Shown here in pieces: positions 22,738 to 32,499 of a stretch of 45,769 nt of DNA. Both the position numbers and the translations under genes were made by a program. The DNA is taken from NCBI GenBank assembly GCA_024277875.1, contig JAJRUI010000106.1, forward strand, positions 1 through 45,769. Reading direction: 5' to 3'. This DNA is from Deferrisomatales bacterium (GTDB lineage Bacteria; Desulfobacterota; Deferrisomatia; Deferrisomatales; Deferrisomataceae). Every line of letters starts with the position of its first letter. Position 1 is the first letter of the stretch. The notes beneath the pieces are model-generated. The model saw nothing but the letters and a program-made list of their open reading frames with translations, was not told the origin of the DNA and made no database searches.

Positions 22738-23745
22738 TCACCGGGCCGGGACTCCCCACGCGATGTCGATCCCCGTGAACACGGAGAAATCGGGGGAGGC
22801 GTGCACGGCCAGGTCCTCGGTGAACCCGGCGGTCCACGACCACCCGCCGCCGAACGCGAGCCGCCCGGCCACGGCCAGCATCAGCACGTCCCGGTCCAGG
22901 TCGGCGTACCCGGTGTGGTACGGGCTGGACCGGGCCTGGACCTGGGCCACCAGGCCGAACATCTCCCGGACGAGTTCCACCCCGCCCCCCACCACCGCGG
23001 ACCCGACCCACCGGGTGTCCAGGGATAGGGCGTCGTCCGGGGCGCCTCCCAGGTAAACCGCGTCCAGGTTGGAGAAGGCCGCGAACCGGCCGGCCTCCAC
23101 CTGGGCCAGGAGCCCCACCCCGGCGTCGGCCGCGCCGGTGCCGAACCCGGCGCCCGTGCTGCCGGTGGGGATCTTGACCGCGACCCGGACCGCCACCGCT
23201 CCCGCGTGCCCGGACGCCACCGAAAGGCTGGCCGTGGCCACCACGTCCCCGAACCCGGCCCGGCCGTCGCCGTCGGGGGCGTACACGCCGTCCGCCGTGG
23301 GGATCCGGTACCGGTACTCGTTGCGGGGGGCGTTGGGCCGATCCCCTTCGGGCAGGTTCAGGAAGTCGTGGTACGCGACCAGGAACGGGTCGAACCAGCC
23401 CCCGCCGGTCCACAAGACCGGCACCTCCACGGTCACCCGCGCCCGGTCTCCGATCCGGAGCCCGCCGCGCACGGACAGCCGGGCCGCCTCCAGGTCGATC
23501 GCGGCCTGGGCGGCCGGGTCCACCTCGGTGAGCACGCTCGCGTACGCCAGTTGCGCCCCTGTGGTGAACCGTCCGGTCTCCATACGGGCGGGTTCGGGCG
23601 GCGGTTGCAGGAACACCAACTGGTGGGGCGCGAGGTTCGGTGCCCGCAGCGGGTCGAGCAGCCCCGCTCCGGCGGCGGGTCCTGCCAGCGCCAGGACCGC
23701 CGCGACCGCGGCCGCGACGCCGGCACAGCGACGTGGGTGGGTCAT
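22738..23745 (-). CDS. DUF3187-type outer-membrane protein
   Basis: 335-residue secreted protein. Signal peptide (CAGVAAAVAAVLALAGPAAG), then a beta-rich chain with family-like blocks (APNLAPHQLVFLQPPPEPA, FDPFLVAYHDFLNLPEGDRPNAPRNEYRYRI, GFGDVVATASL, VAVKIPTGS). It looks like a porin-like barrel of unknown function. Its ATG overlaps the methyltransferase stop by 4 bp (ATGA). Located between a methyltransferase and a membrane electron-transfer protein. Confidence 0.78.
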   Translation of the reverse strand: MTHPRRCAGVAAAVAAVLALAGPAAGAGLLDPLRAPNLAPHQLVFLQPPPEPARMETGRFTTGAQLAYASVLTEVDPAAQAAIDLEAARLSVRGGLRIGDRARVTVEVPVLWTGGGWFDPFLVAYHDFLNLPEGDRPNAPRNEYRYRIPTADGVYAPDGDGRAGFGDVVATASLSVASGHAGAVAVRVAVKIPTGSTGAGFGTGAADAGVGLLAQVEAGRFAAFSNLDAVYLGGAPDDALSLDTRWVGSAVVGGGVELVREMFGLVAQVQARSSPYHTGYADLDRDVLMLAVAGRLAFGGGWSWTAGFTEDLAVHASPDFSVFTGIDIAWGVPAR

Positions 23746-24470
23746 CGGCGTCCTCCCGGTTTCCTGGCGCGGATCACGGCCCGGGCCACGGGGGGTATCG
23801 CCTCCACGGTGTCCACCCCGACTTCCACGAACCCGGCCGCCGCAAGGTCGGCGCGCCACGCGTCCCCGGGAGCGGCCCCTGCCAGGCACCATGCCCACGC
23901 TTCGGGCAGCGCCCTCAACTCCGGGGGGATCGGGCCCGTGGCCACCAGGTCGGCGGCCACCAGCCGGCCGCCCGGCCGGAGCAGCCGCCACACCTCGGCC
24001 ACCAGGCCGGGCCGGTCGGGCACCAGGTTCGCGGAGCCGTTCAGGACCGCCCACGCGAACCGTCCGGCTGCCAGGGGAAGGTCAGGCACCCGGGCACGGA
24101 CGATCTCGAGGCCGCGCGGGCCGCCTGCTCGCACGGCCGCTGCCAGGCGGGCGACCATGGCGGCCGACGGGTCCACTGCCACCACCGGGTGGCCCCGCCC
24201 GGCCAGGAGCCAGCTGTCCACCCCGGCGCCGCACCCCAGGTCCGCCACCGGACCCGCCTTGTCCACCAGGGGAGCCACCGCTCCAGCGCCCACGAACGCG
24301 TCCAGAAGGGGCGCCGGCACCCGGGCCAATTCTGCCGGTGGGTAGCCCAGTTCCCGGGCCAGGGCCCCGCCGGTGGGAAACCCCAGCCCGTCCGGCGCCA
24401 CGGCTCCGTCCCGGCCGATCCGGTCGTATGCCCGGGCGATCGCGTGTTGGATCGGGTCGCTGCACGCCAT
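23742..24470 (-). CDS. Class I SAM-dependent methyltransferase
   Basis: 242-residue enzyme. Motif I is VADLGCGAGVDSWLLA, followed by VVAVDPSAAMVARLAAAV, then RFAWAVLNGSANLVPDRPGLVAEVWRLLRPGGRLVAAD. The shape recalls ArsM/UbiE-like methyltransferases, and the N-terminal YDRIGRDGAVAPDGLGFPTGG is seen in arsenite-methyltransferase-like proteins, but the arsenic-binding cysteines of ArsM cannot be assigned, so the substrate is open. ATG chosen with GGAG 9 nt upstream; a GTG 30 nt earlier is possible. First gene of the four-gene minus-strand operon ending with the polyferredoxin. Confidence 0.82.
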   Translation of the reverse strand: MACSDPIQHAIARAYDRIGRDGAVAPDGLGFPTGGALARELGYPPAELARVPAPLLDAFVGAGAVAPLVDKAGPVADLGCGAGVDSWLLAGRGHPVVAVDPSAAMVARLAAAVRAGGPRGLEIVRARVPDLPLAAGRFAWAVLNGSANLVPDRPGLVAEVWRLLRPGGRLVAADLVATGPIPPELRALPEAWAWCLAGAAPGDAWRADLAAAGFVEVGVDTVEAIPPVARAVIRARKPGGRR

Positions 24471-24870
24471 GGCCGGAGGCTCCGTTTGAGTGCGATCCAC
24501 CGATGCCCCTACCCGGGAACTTCCGCTGGGAGGCCAGGAGGCTAGGAGGCAAAAAAACCCTTTATCTCCTGCCGTTGCGTTGATACGGCATCACGGTTCC
24601 GGGGGCGTGGGGAGCAGGGGCCAGAGGATAGATGCCAGAGGACGGGTCGTGGTCCCACGGCGCCGCTTTCGCTACAGCATCTTTTCCTTTTTCTGTCCCC
24701 GGAATTCCGGCCCCTGAAACCAGTTCCCCGTTGCCGGGCCCTTCCGTGGGGCGCCCGGCAGGTTGTTCTTTTCGCAACCTGCTACAATGCGGATCCTACC
24801 ACGATCGCCGGGCCCCTTGCCCGGGCAGCGGCCGGCGGCGCCACGCCGCCCGGGAGGATCGCGCGCAGCC
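24471..24870. other. 400-bp divergent intergenic region before the DUF3786 gene
   Basis: No supported gene. It contains hairpin repeat C copy 2 (24739-24783), a -10-like TACAAT (24783-24788) right after it with only a weak -35, a GGAATTCC palindrome near 24701 and two CCAGAGGA direct repeats (about 24620 and 24636). The segment is less GC-rich than its surroundings in places (AAAAAAA, TTTTCCTTTTT). Confidence 0.6.
24739..24783. repeat. Hairpin repeat C, copy 2 (inverse orientation)
   Basis: Stem GCAGGTTG (24758-24765) with CAACCTGC (24775-24782). The reverse complement matches 21648-21693 over ~45 nt, including the flanking CGCCCCACGGAAGGG block. Copies 3 kb apart in opposite orientation bracket the four-gene methyltransferase-polyferredoxin operon. 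Confidence 0.6.
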
Positions 24871-25509
24871 ATGGCCGACACCGTTCTCGACCCCGAGCGA
24901 AATCGCTTGTACCAGCGCGCCGAAGATCTGCACCCTTCCCACTGGGAACGGCTGTCGGCCCGGGAGCCGGAAGAAGCGGCCCGGGCCACCGGGGCCCGGT
25001 GGACGGACGGCGCGTTCCGGCTGCCGCTGCTGGGACGGGAGTTGGTGGTCCGGCCGGACCACCGGACGGTGACCGCAGGGTCCGGGGAAGGTGTGGGGTA
25101 CCAGCGTGCCCTGGTGGCGGTGTCCTACCTGGCCGGGGCGCTGGACGTCCCCGTGGCCGGCCGGTGGGTCGCGTTCCGGGACCTGCCCGGCGGCGGCGCG
25201 TTCTTCCGGGGCCCCCACGGATTGCCGACCCACCGGCTCGAGGCCGCGTACGGCAGCCGGCCCGGCCGTCTGCTGGAGGCCGCAGCAGCCGTCGGCGGGA
25301 CGGCTGACCCGGGCGCCGACGCCGCAGCGGTGGTCCCGGCCCTGCCCAAGGTGCCGGTGCGCGTGCTGCTGTGGGCCCGCACCGAAGAGTTCGGGGGCTC
25401 GGCCTCGCTGCTCACCGATCCCCGGGCCCACCTGCACCTGGCCCTGGACGGGCTGTGGGCCCTGGCCAACGTGCTGGTGGCCGACCTGGTGAGGGGGGCG
25501 GGGGCATGA
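24871..25509 (+). CDS. DUF3786 domain protein
   Basis: 212-residue cytoplasmic protein resembling the DUF3786 family: LGRELVVRPDHRTV, GYQRALVAVSYLAGALDVPVAGRWVAFRDLPGGGAFFRGPH, then PKVPVRVLLWARTEEFGGSASLLTDPRAHLHLALDGLWALANVL. Family members occur in anaerobes; their function is not established. GGGAGG lies about 15 nt before the ATG, so the site is imperfect. The stop overlaps the next start (ATGA). Confidence 0.78.
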   Translation: MADTVLDPERNRLYQRAEDLHPSHWERLSAREPEEAARATGARWTDGAFRLPLLGRELVVRPDHRTVTAGSGEGVGYQRALVAVSYLAGALDVPVAGRWVAFRDLPGGGAFFRGPHGLPTHRLEAAYGSRPGRLLEAAAAVGGTADPGADAAAVVPALPKVPVRVLLWARTEEFGGSASLLTDPRAHLHLALDGLWALANVLVADLVRGAGA

Positions 25510-26267
25510 GGGGCGTTGCGGTCTTGGTCCTGGCTCTGGCCGTGGTTCCGGCGGCGCGGGCCGAGTGGCCGTACCTGGTGGAGGAGGCGACCGCCCTGGA
25601 GGCTGGCCGGACCTCCCTGTCGGCCGGGGTGGCGTTTTCCTGGCAGGACGTGGACACCCTGACCGGGGGGCGGGGCCGCCGGTGGAGCGTGCCCCAGTTG
25701 GAGGTGTCCCTGGGGGTGGGGCCGGCGGCCGAGGTGTCGGCCGCGTACGAGTTCCTGGGGTTCGACCCATCCGACGAACGGGACTGGACGACCGGCTCCG
25801 GGGACCTCCGGCTGTGGACCAAGCTGGGGCTGTTCCCGGACCAAGTGGACGGCCTCGCCCTGCGGTTCGGGGTCAAGCTGCCCAACGCGTCCGAGACCCA
25901 CGGACTCGGCACGGACGAGACCGACTTTCTCGCCTCCCTGCTGTACGTGCGCGGGGTCGGTCCGGCCGAGGTGACCCTCAACGCGGGCCTGGGGCTCCTG
26001 GGGTCTCCCGAGCGCAACCGGTCCCAGGACGACGTGTGGACCTGGGGGGCCCAGGTGCGGGCCCCGGTGGGCGGGTGGTTCCGGCTGGGTCTCGAGGCCG
26101 TGGGCCAGCACGGACCGTTCGGGCTCGAGTACAAACGGGACTTCGTCACCCTGGCCGGCGTGGCCGAGGTGGTGACGGGCGCGTGGCGGTGGTCCGTGGG
26201 CGGCCGCCGGGGAATCCAGGACGCCCTGTCCTGGGGGTGGGTGGCCGGCGTGAGTTGGGAGCCGTGA
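25506..26267 (+). CDS. Putative outer-membrane transporter-like beta-barrel protein
   Basis: 253-residue exported protein. Signal peptide MRGVAVLVLALAVVPAARA, then amphipathic strands (LEAGRTSLSAGVAFSW, AEVSAAYEFLGFDPS, GDLRLWTKLGL, LALRFGVKLPNASE, VTLNAGLGLLG). The pattern resembles the MetA-pathway/phenol-degradation transporter superfamily of small barrels. Coupled to the DUF3786 gene. A strong terminator hairpin starts right after the stop codon. Function unknown. Confidence 0.72.
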   Translation: MRGVAVLVLALAVVPAARAEWPYLVEEATALEAGRTSLSAGVAFSWQDVDTLTGGRGRRWSVPQLEVSLGVGPAAEVSAAYEFLGFDPSDERDWTTGSGDLRLWTKLGLFPDQVDGLALRFGVKLPNASETHGLGTDETDFLASLLYVRGVGPAEVTLNAGLGLLGSPERNRSQDDVWTWGAQVRAPVGGWFRLGLEAVGQHGPFGLEYKRDFVTLAGVAEVVTGAWRWSVGGRRGIQDALSWGWVAGVSWEP

Positions 26268-26297
26268 GGTCGGGCGCCGGCGTAACGGCGCCCGACC
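26268..26297. terminator. Bidirectional terminator between barrel gene and metY
   Basis: Perfect 12-bp stem GGTCGGGCGCCG (26268-26279) with CGGCGCCCGACC (26286-26297) and a 6-nt loop, between convergent genes. No long U tract on the plus side; TT and TTT follow shortly. Confidence 0.75.
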
Positions 26298-26305
26298 TTG
26301 CGGTT

Positions 26306-28102
<1,797 letters not shown>

Positions 28103-28139
28103 TCACAGATAGAGAACGCGACGCGCAAGGGAGTGGGTG

Positions 28140-30428
28140 ATGAGAGGAAAAGGGTTGGCCGCGGCCGTGGTCGCGGTGTTGCTGGCCGTCGGAAGCGGGT
28201 GGGCCGCAGACGCGCACCAGTCGGCCCGGCACCGGGAGCGGGCCGCGGTCCTGGCGGCTGCGGGCCGGTACGCCGACGCGGTCGCGGAGCTGCGCGAGGC
28301 GGTCAGGCTGGATCCGGCCGACGCGGCGGCGCACCTCGCCCTGGCCGAGGTCCTGGTGAAGCAGGGAGACGCCCGGGGCGCGCTCGATGCGTACCAGGAG
28401 GTCCTCCGTCTCGATCCGGACGACGGGGAGGCGCGGCTCAAGGTCGCCACGCTCCACCTGCTGGCCCGGCGGTTCGAGGAAGCGGTGGCCGAGGCCGCCC
28501 GGGCGGCCGAGCAGCTGCCGGGCCGGGCCGAGCCGTTGAAGGTCGAGGCCCGGGCCCAGCTCGCCCTCGGCCGGCCGGACGATGCCGTGGCGACCCTGGA
28601 GCGGGCGGTTGCGGCGGCCCCCGACGACGAGACCGTGCGGGTTGCCCTGGCCCGGGTGCACCTGGCCCGCAGCGACCGGGCCGCGGCCGAGAAAGTGTTG
28701 CGCGCCGGCCTGGACGCGATCCCGCCGGCCCGGGAGATCCGGGCCGTGCTCGCGGACCTGCTGGCGTCCCAGGGCCGGACCGCCGAGGCCGACGCGTTGA
28801 TGGAGGAACTGCTGAACCTGGGGGCCGACGATCCCGCGGTGGTGCGGATGGTGGCGCTGTACCGGTTGAAGCGGGGGGACCGCGGCGGTGCGTCCGCGCT
28901 GCTCGAACAGCTGGTGGAGCGGGCGGGTGCCGACCCGGCGGCCCGACGCAGGGCCCTGGAGGAACTGGCCAACTTCTACTCGAGGGTAGGTGATCTCGAC
29001 CGGTCTCGGGGGGCCCTGGAGCGGCTGCTGGCCGAGGCGCCCGAAGATCCCGGCGTGCTGACCCGGCTGGCAAATCTCCACCTCCTGGCCAACCGGCCGG
29101 ACGAGGCCGAACCCCTGGTTCGCAAGCTCCAGGGCCAGAACCCCGAGGACCACAACACCCGGCTGCTGGCCGCCCGCCTGGACCTGGCCCGGGGAAAGGT
29201 GCAGCAGGGGCGGGCCGCCCTGGAGAAGCTCGTGGAAGAGGCGCCCGGCGCGGTCAACGGCAACCTGTTCCTGGGCAAGGCGTACGCGATGGAGCGCCGG
29301 TGGAAGGACGCGGAAGCCGCGTTCCTCCGGGTGCTCGAACGGGCCCCCGACCACTTTTTCGCGAACCTGGACCTGGCCAGGGTGTACCTCCAGACAGGGC
29401 GCCCTGCCGACACCCTGTCCACGATCGGGCGGGTGCTGAAGCTCAGGCCAGGGTATCCCGAGGCCCGCCGGATCCGGGCCGACGCCCTGCTGTCCACGGG
29501 GCGGGCGCCGGAGGCCGAGAAGATCTATCGGGAGTTGTTGGAGAAAGAACCGGGGCAGGCCCTGGTCCGGCTCCGCCTGGCCCAGAGCCTGGAGGCCCAG
29601 GGGCGCACGGACGCGGCCGTCCAGGCCTACGACGAGGCCCGCAGACTCGCCCCGGCAGCCGTGGACCCGGTGGTCCGCGAGATGGCGCTCCTCGACCGTC
29701 TGGGCCGGGCCGGGGAGGCCCGGAAGATCGGGGACGCGTTCCTCTCGGCCAACGGGGACACGCCCCTGGTGCTCAACGCCCTGGCGGTCCAGGCCGCCGA
29801 AGGGGGCGACATGGACCGGGCCAGGGCGTACCTGGAGCGGAGTCTGGCGGTAGCGCCCGCCGCCCCCACCACCGCGGAACTCCTCGCCCGGGTGCACATG
29901 GAACAGGGCGACGCGGACGAGGCGGTGCGCGTCCTGGAAGCCGTGCTGGGGACCCAGCCCGACCGGGTCCCGGCCCTGCTGCTCCTGGCCGCCATCCGGG
30001 CCGACCAGGGCGATGGGGCGGCGGTCCGGGCCCTGTACGAGCGGGTGATCCGGGTGGCGCCCGACAACCCGGTGGCGGCCAACAACCTGGCCATGGACCT
30101 GCTCAGGGAGGGGGGCGACCCGGCCGAGGCCCTGCGCCTGGCCAAGGTGGCCGTGGACGGTGCCCCGGACAGCCCGTACACCCTGGACACCCTGGGATGG
30201 GCCCAGTACCGGTCCGGGGCCGTGGCCCTGGCCGTGACGACCCTGGAAAGGGCCCACGAGAAAGCGCCGGAGCACCCGGAGATCGCGTACCACCTGGGGG
30301 TCGCGCTCCGGGCGCAGGGGGAGATCGACCGCGCCCGGAAGCTCCTGGAGCAGGCCGTGGCCGCGCCCGGGAACGGGCCGTGGAAGGCCGAGGCGGCCCG
30401 CGAACTGGAGGCCCTGGAGGGGCGCTGA
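28140..30428 (+). CDS. Exported multi-TPR repeat protein
   Basis: 762-residue protein with a signal peptide (GLAAAVVAVLLAVGSGWAADA) and then almost continuous tetratricopeptide repeats, roughly 20 units of 34 residues (for example ALDAYQEVLRLDPDDGEARLKVATLHL; AVTTLERAHEKAPEHPEIAYHLGVALRAQG). Such solenoids scaffold periplasmic or envelope complexes; the closest recognisable type is the large TPR protein found with PEP-CTERM/exosortase or polysaccharide systems, but no exosortase is visible here. GGGAG lies 6 nt before ATG; the preceding GTG is an alternative. The structured repeat is its leader. Confidence 0.85.
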   Translation: MRGKGLAAAVVAVLLAVGSGWAADAHQSARHRERAAVLAAAGRYADAVAELREAVRLDPADAAAHLALAEVLVKQGDARGALDAYQEVLRLDPDDGEARLKVATLHLLARRFEEAVAEAARAAEQLPGRAEPLKVEARAQLALGRPDDAVATLERAVAAAPDDETVRVALARVHLARSDRAAAEKVLRAGLDAIPPAREIRAVLADLLASQGRTAEADALMEELLNLGADDPAVVRMVALYRLKRGDRGGASALLEQLVERAGADPAARRRALEELANFYSRVGDLDRSRGALERLLAEAPEDPGVLTRLANLHLLANRPDEAEPLVRKLQGQNPEDHNTRLLAARLDLARGKVQQGRAALEKLVEEAPGAVNGNLFLGKAYAMERRWKDAEAAFLRVLERAPDHFFANLDLARVYLQTGRPADTLSTIGRVLKLRPGYPEARRIRADALLSTGRAPEAEKIYRELLEKEPGQALVRLRLAQSLEAQGRTDAAVQAYDEARRLAPAAVDPVVREMALLDRLGRAGEARKIGDAFLSANGDTPLVLNALAVQAAEGGDMDRARAYLERSLAVAPAAPTTAELLARVHMEQGDADEAVRVLEAVLGTQPDRVPALLLLAAIRADQGDGAAVRALYERVIRVAPDNPVAANNLAMDLLREGGDPAEALRLAKVAVDGAPDSPYTLDTLGWAQYRSGAVALAVTTLERAHEKAPEHPEIAYHLGVALRAQGEIDRARKLLEQAVAAPGNGPWKAEAARELEALEGR

Positions 30429-30438
30429 CCCCGGGCGG

Positions 30439-31425
30439 TCAGGCGCTGGCTGGGCGGTCCCGGTGCCACCGCCACGCGGTCTCCAGGATCGCGTCCAGGG
30501 CCGCGTACCGGGGAGCCCAGCCCAGTTCGGTTCGGATCCGGTCGCTGCTGCCCACGAGCACGGCGGGGTCGCCGGGCCGGCGGCGCGCCTCCAGAACGGG
30601 GATCGGCCGGCCCGTGAGCCGCCCCACCCCCTCGATCACCTCCCGCACCGAGTAGCCCTGGCCGTTGCCCAGGTTGTAGGACCGGCTGGCCCCCCCTCCG
30701 AGCAGGTGCTCCAGCGCCAGGACGTGGGCGTCGGCCAGGTCGGTCACGTGGATGTAGTCGCGCACGCAGGTGCCGTCCGGCGTCGGGTAGTCGGTGCCGA
30801 AGATCGCGATGTGGGGCCTCTGGCCCAGGGCCACCTCCAGCACCAGGGGGACCAGATGGGTCTCGGGGTCGTGGGCCTCCCCCAGGAGCCCGTCCGGGTC
30901 GGCGCCGGCCGCGTTGAAGTACCGCAGGTTCACGTGCCGCAGGCCGTACGCCGTGCCGAAGTCGGCCAGCATCCGCTCCACCGCCAGCTTGGTGCGGCCG
31001 TACGGGTTGATCGGGTTCTGCGGGTGATCCTCGGGGATCGGGACCTGCTCGGGTTCGCCGTAGGTGGCGCAGGTGGACGAGAAGATGAACAGGTCGCTCT
31101 CCACCTCGAGCATCGCCTCCAGCAGGGTGAGGGTGTTGGCCACGTTGTTGCGGTAGTACGCGGCCGGGGAGCGCACCGACTCGCCCACGTACGCATGGGC
31201 GGCGAAGTGCATGACCGCCCGGATCCGGTGCTCGAGCAGCGCCTGCCTTACCGCGTCCCGATCGGCCAGGTCGGCTTCCACGAACGTACCCCACCGGGCG
31301 GCCCACCGGTGCCCCCGGGAGAGGTTGTCCAGGACCACCGGGTGGTATCCCCGCTCGGCCAACCGCTTGGCCGTGTGGGAGCCGATGTACCCGGCTCCGC
31401 CCGCCACCAGCACCGATTCGCTCAC
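30439..31425 (-). CDS. galE: UDP-glucose 4-epimerase
   Basis: 328-residue extended short-chain dehydrogenase. NAD motif GGAGYIGSH, catalytic Ser/Thr region [10 protein letters not shown], and YxxxK in NPYGRTK. The stretches [13 protein letters not shown] and [17 protein letters not shown] are typical of GalE. It interconverts UDP-glucose and UDP-galactose for surface polysaccharides. GTG start, 4-bp overlap with the UDP-glucuronate decarboxylase gene; GGAGG lies about 11 nt upstream. Confidence 0.95.
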   Translation of the reverse strand: MSESVLVAGGAGYIGSHTAKRLAERGYHPVVLDNLSRGHRWAARWGTFVEADLADRDAVRQALLEHRIRAVMHFAAHAYVGESVRSPAAYYRNNVANTLTLLEAMLEVESDLFIFSSTCATYGEPEQVPIPEDHPQNPINPYGRTKLAVERMLADFGTAYGLRHVNLRYFNAAGADPDGLLGEAHDPETHLVPLVLEVALGQRPHIAIFGTDYPTPDGTCVRDYIHVTDLADAHVLALEHLLGGGASRSYNLGNGQGYSVREVIEGVGRLTGRPIPVLEARRRPGDPAVLVGSSDRIRTELGWAPRYAALDAILETAWRWHRDRPASA

Positions 31426-32435
31426 CCCGCCGCTCCTCCACCCGCCGGCCCGCCTTCTGCCAACAACCGGTCGAAGTACGCCACGGTCTTCTCCAGCCCT
31501 TCGTCCAGGGACACCCGGGGCTCCCACCCCAGGCGGTCCCTGGCCACGGCGATGTCCGGCCTGCGCTGCTCCGGGTCGTCGGCCGGCAACGGCAGGAACC
31601 GGATCTCGGACCGGCTCCCGGTCAGCTCCCTCACCCGCTGCGCCAGCTCCAGGATCGTGAACTCGGCCGGGTTGCCCAGGTTCACCGGGCCCACGAACCC
31701 CACCTGGTCCATCATCCGGACCAGGCCGTCCACCAGGTCGTCCACGTAGCAGAAACTCCGGGTCTGGGAGCCGTCTCCGTAAACGGTGAGGGGGTCGCCC
31801 CGGAGCGCCTGGACGATGAAGTTCGAAACCACCCGCCCGTCGTTGGGGAGCATCCGGGGGCCGTAGGTGTTGAAGATCCGGACGATGCGTACGTCCACCC
31901 CGTTCTGTCGGTGGTAGTCCATGAACAGGTACTCGGCCGCCCGCTTTCCCTCGTCGTAACAGCTGCGGATCCCGATCGGGTTCACGTGTCCCCAGTAGCC
32001 CTCCGGCTGGGGGTGTACTGCGGGGTTGCCGTACACCTCGCTGGTGGACGCCTGGAGCACCCGGGCCTTGACCCGTTTGGCCAGGCCGAGGACGTGGATC
32101 GCCCCGAGCACGCTCGTCTTGATCGTCTTGACCGGGTTGTACTGGTAGTGGACCGGTGACGCCGGGCACGCCAGGTTGTAGATCCGGTCCACCTCCACGA
32201 ACAGGGGATGGGTGATGTCGTGGCGGACCAACTCGAACCGGGGATCGCCCACCAGGTGGGCCACGTTCTCCTTGCGGCCGGTGAAGAAGTTGTCCACGCA
32301 CAGCACGTCTTTGCCGCGTGCCAGCAGGCGCTCGCACAGGTGGGACCCCAGGAACCCTGCTCCGCCGGTCACCACCACCCGGTGGTCGGACCGGATCTCG
32401 TCGTTGTAGATCAGCCGGTTCTCGTCGATGGTCAC
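31422..32435 (-). CDS. UDP-glucuronate decarboxylase (UDP-xylose synthase)
   Basis: 337-residue SDR enzyme that converts UDP-glucuronate to UDP-xylose. NAD motif [50 protein letters not shown], catalytic YxxxK in [11 protein letters not shown], and [10 protein letters not shown], all of the UXS type rather than ArnA. Upstream gene of a two-gene nucleotide-sugar operon with galE. A UDP-glucose dehydrogenase to make its substrate is not in the window. The products could feed the GT2 synthase at 13.8 kb or LPS (inference). Confidence 0.93.
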   Translation of the reverse strand: MTIDENRLIYNDEIRSDHRVVVTGGAGFLGSHLCERLLARGKDVLCVDNFFTGRKENVAHLVGDPRFELVRHDITHPLFVEVDRIYNLACPASPVHYQYNPVKTIKTSVLGAIHVLGLAKRVKARVLQASTSEVYGNPAVHPQPEGYWGHVNPIGIRSCYDEGKRAAEYLFMDYHRQNGVDVRIVRIFNTYGPRMLPNDGRVVSNFIVQALRGDPLTVYGDGSQTRSFCYVDDLVDGLVRMMDQVGFVGPVNLGNPAEFTILELAQRVRELTGSRSEIRFLPLPADDPEQRRPDIAVARDRLGWEPRVSLDEGLEKTVAYFDRLLAEGGPAGGGAAG

Positions 32436-32499
32436 GTCGTTCCCCTGTGGGTGGGTTGGCTGCCCGCCCGCCGATCATACGGTGCCCCCCGAAAGGCCG

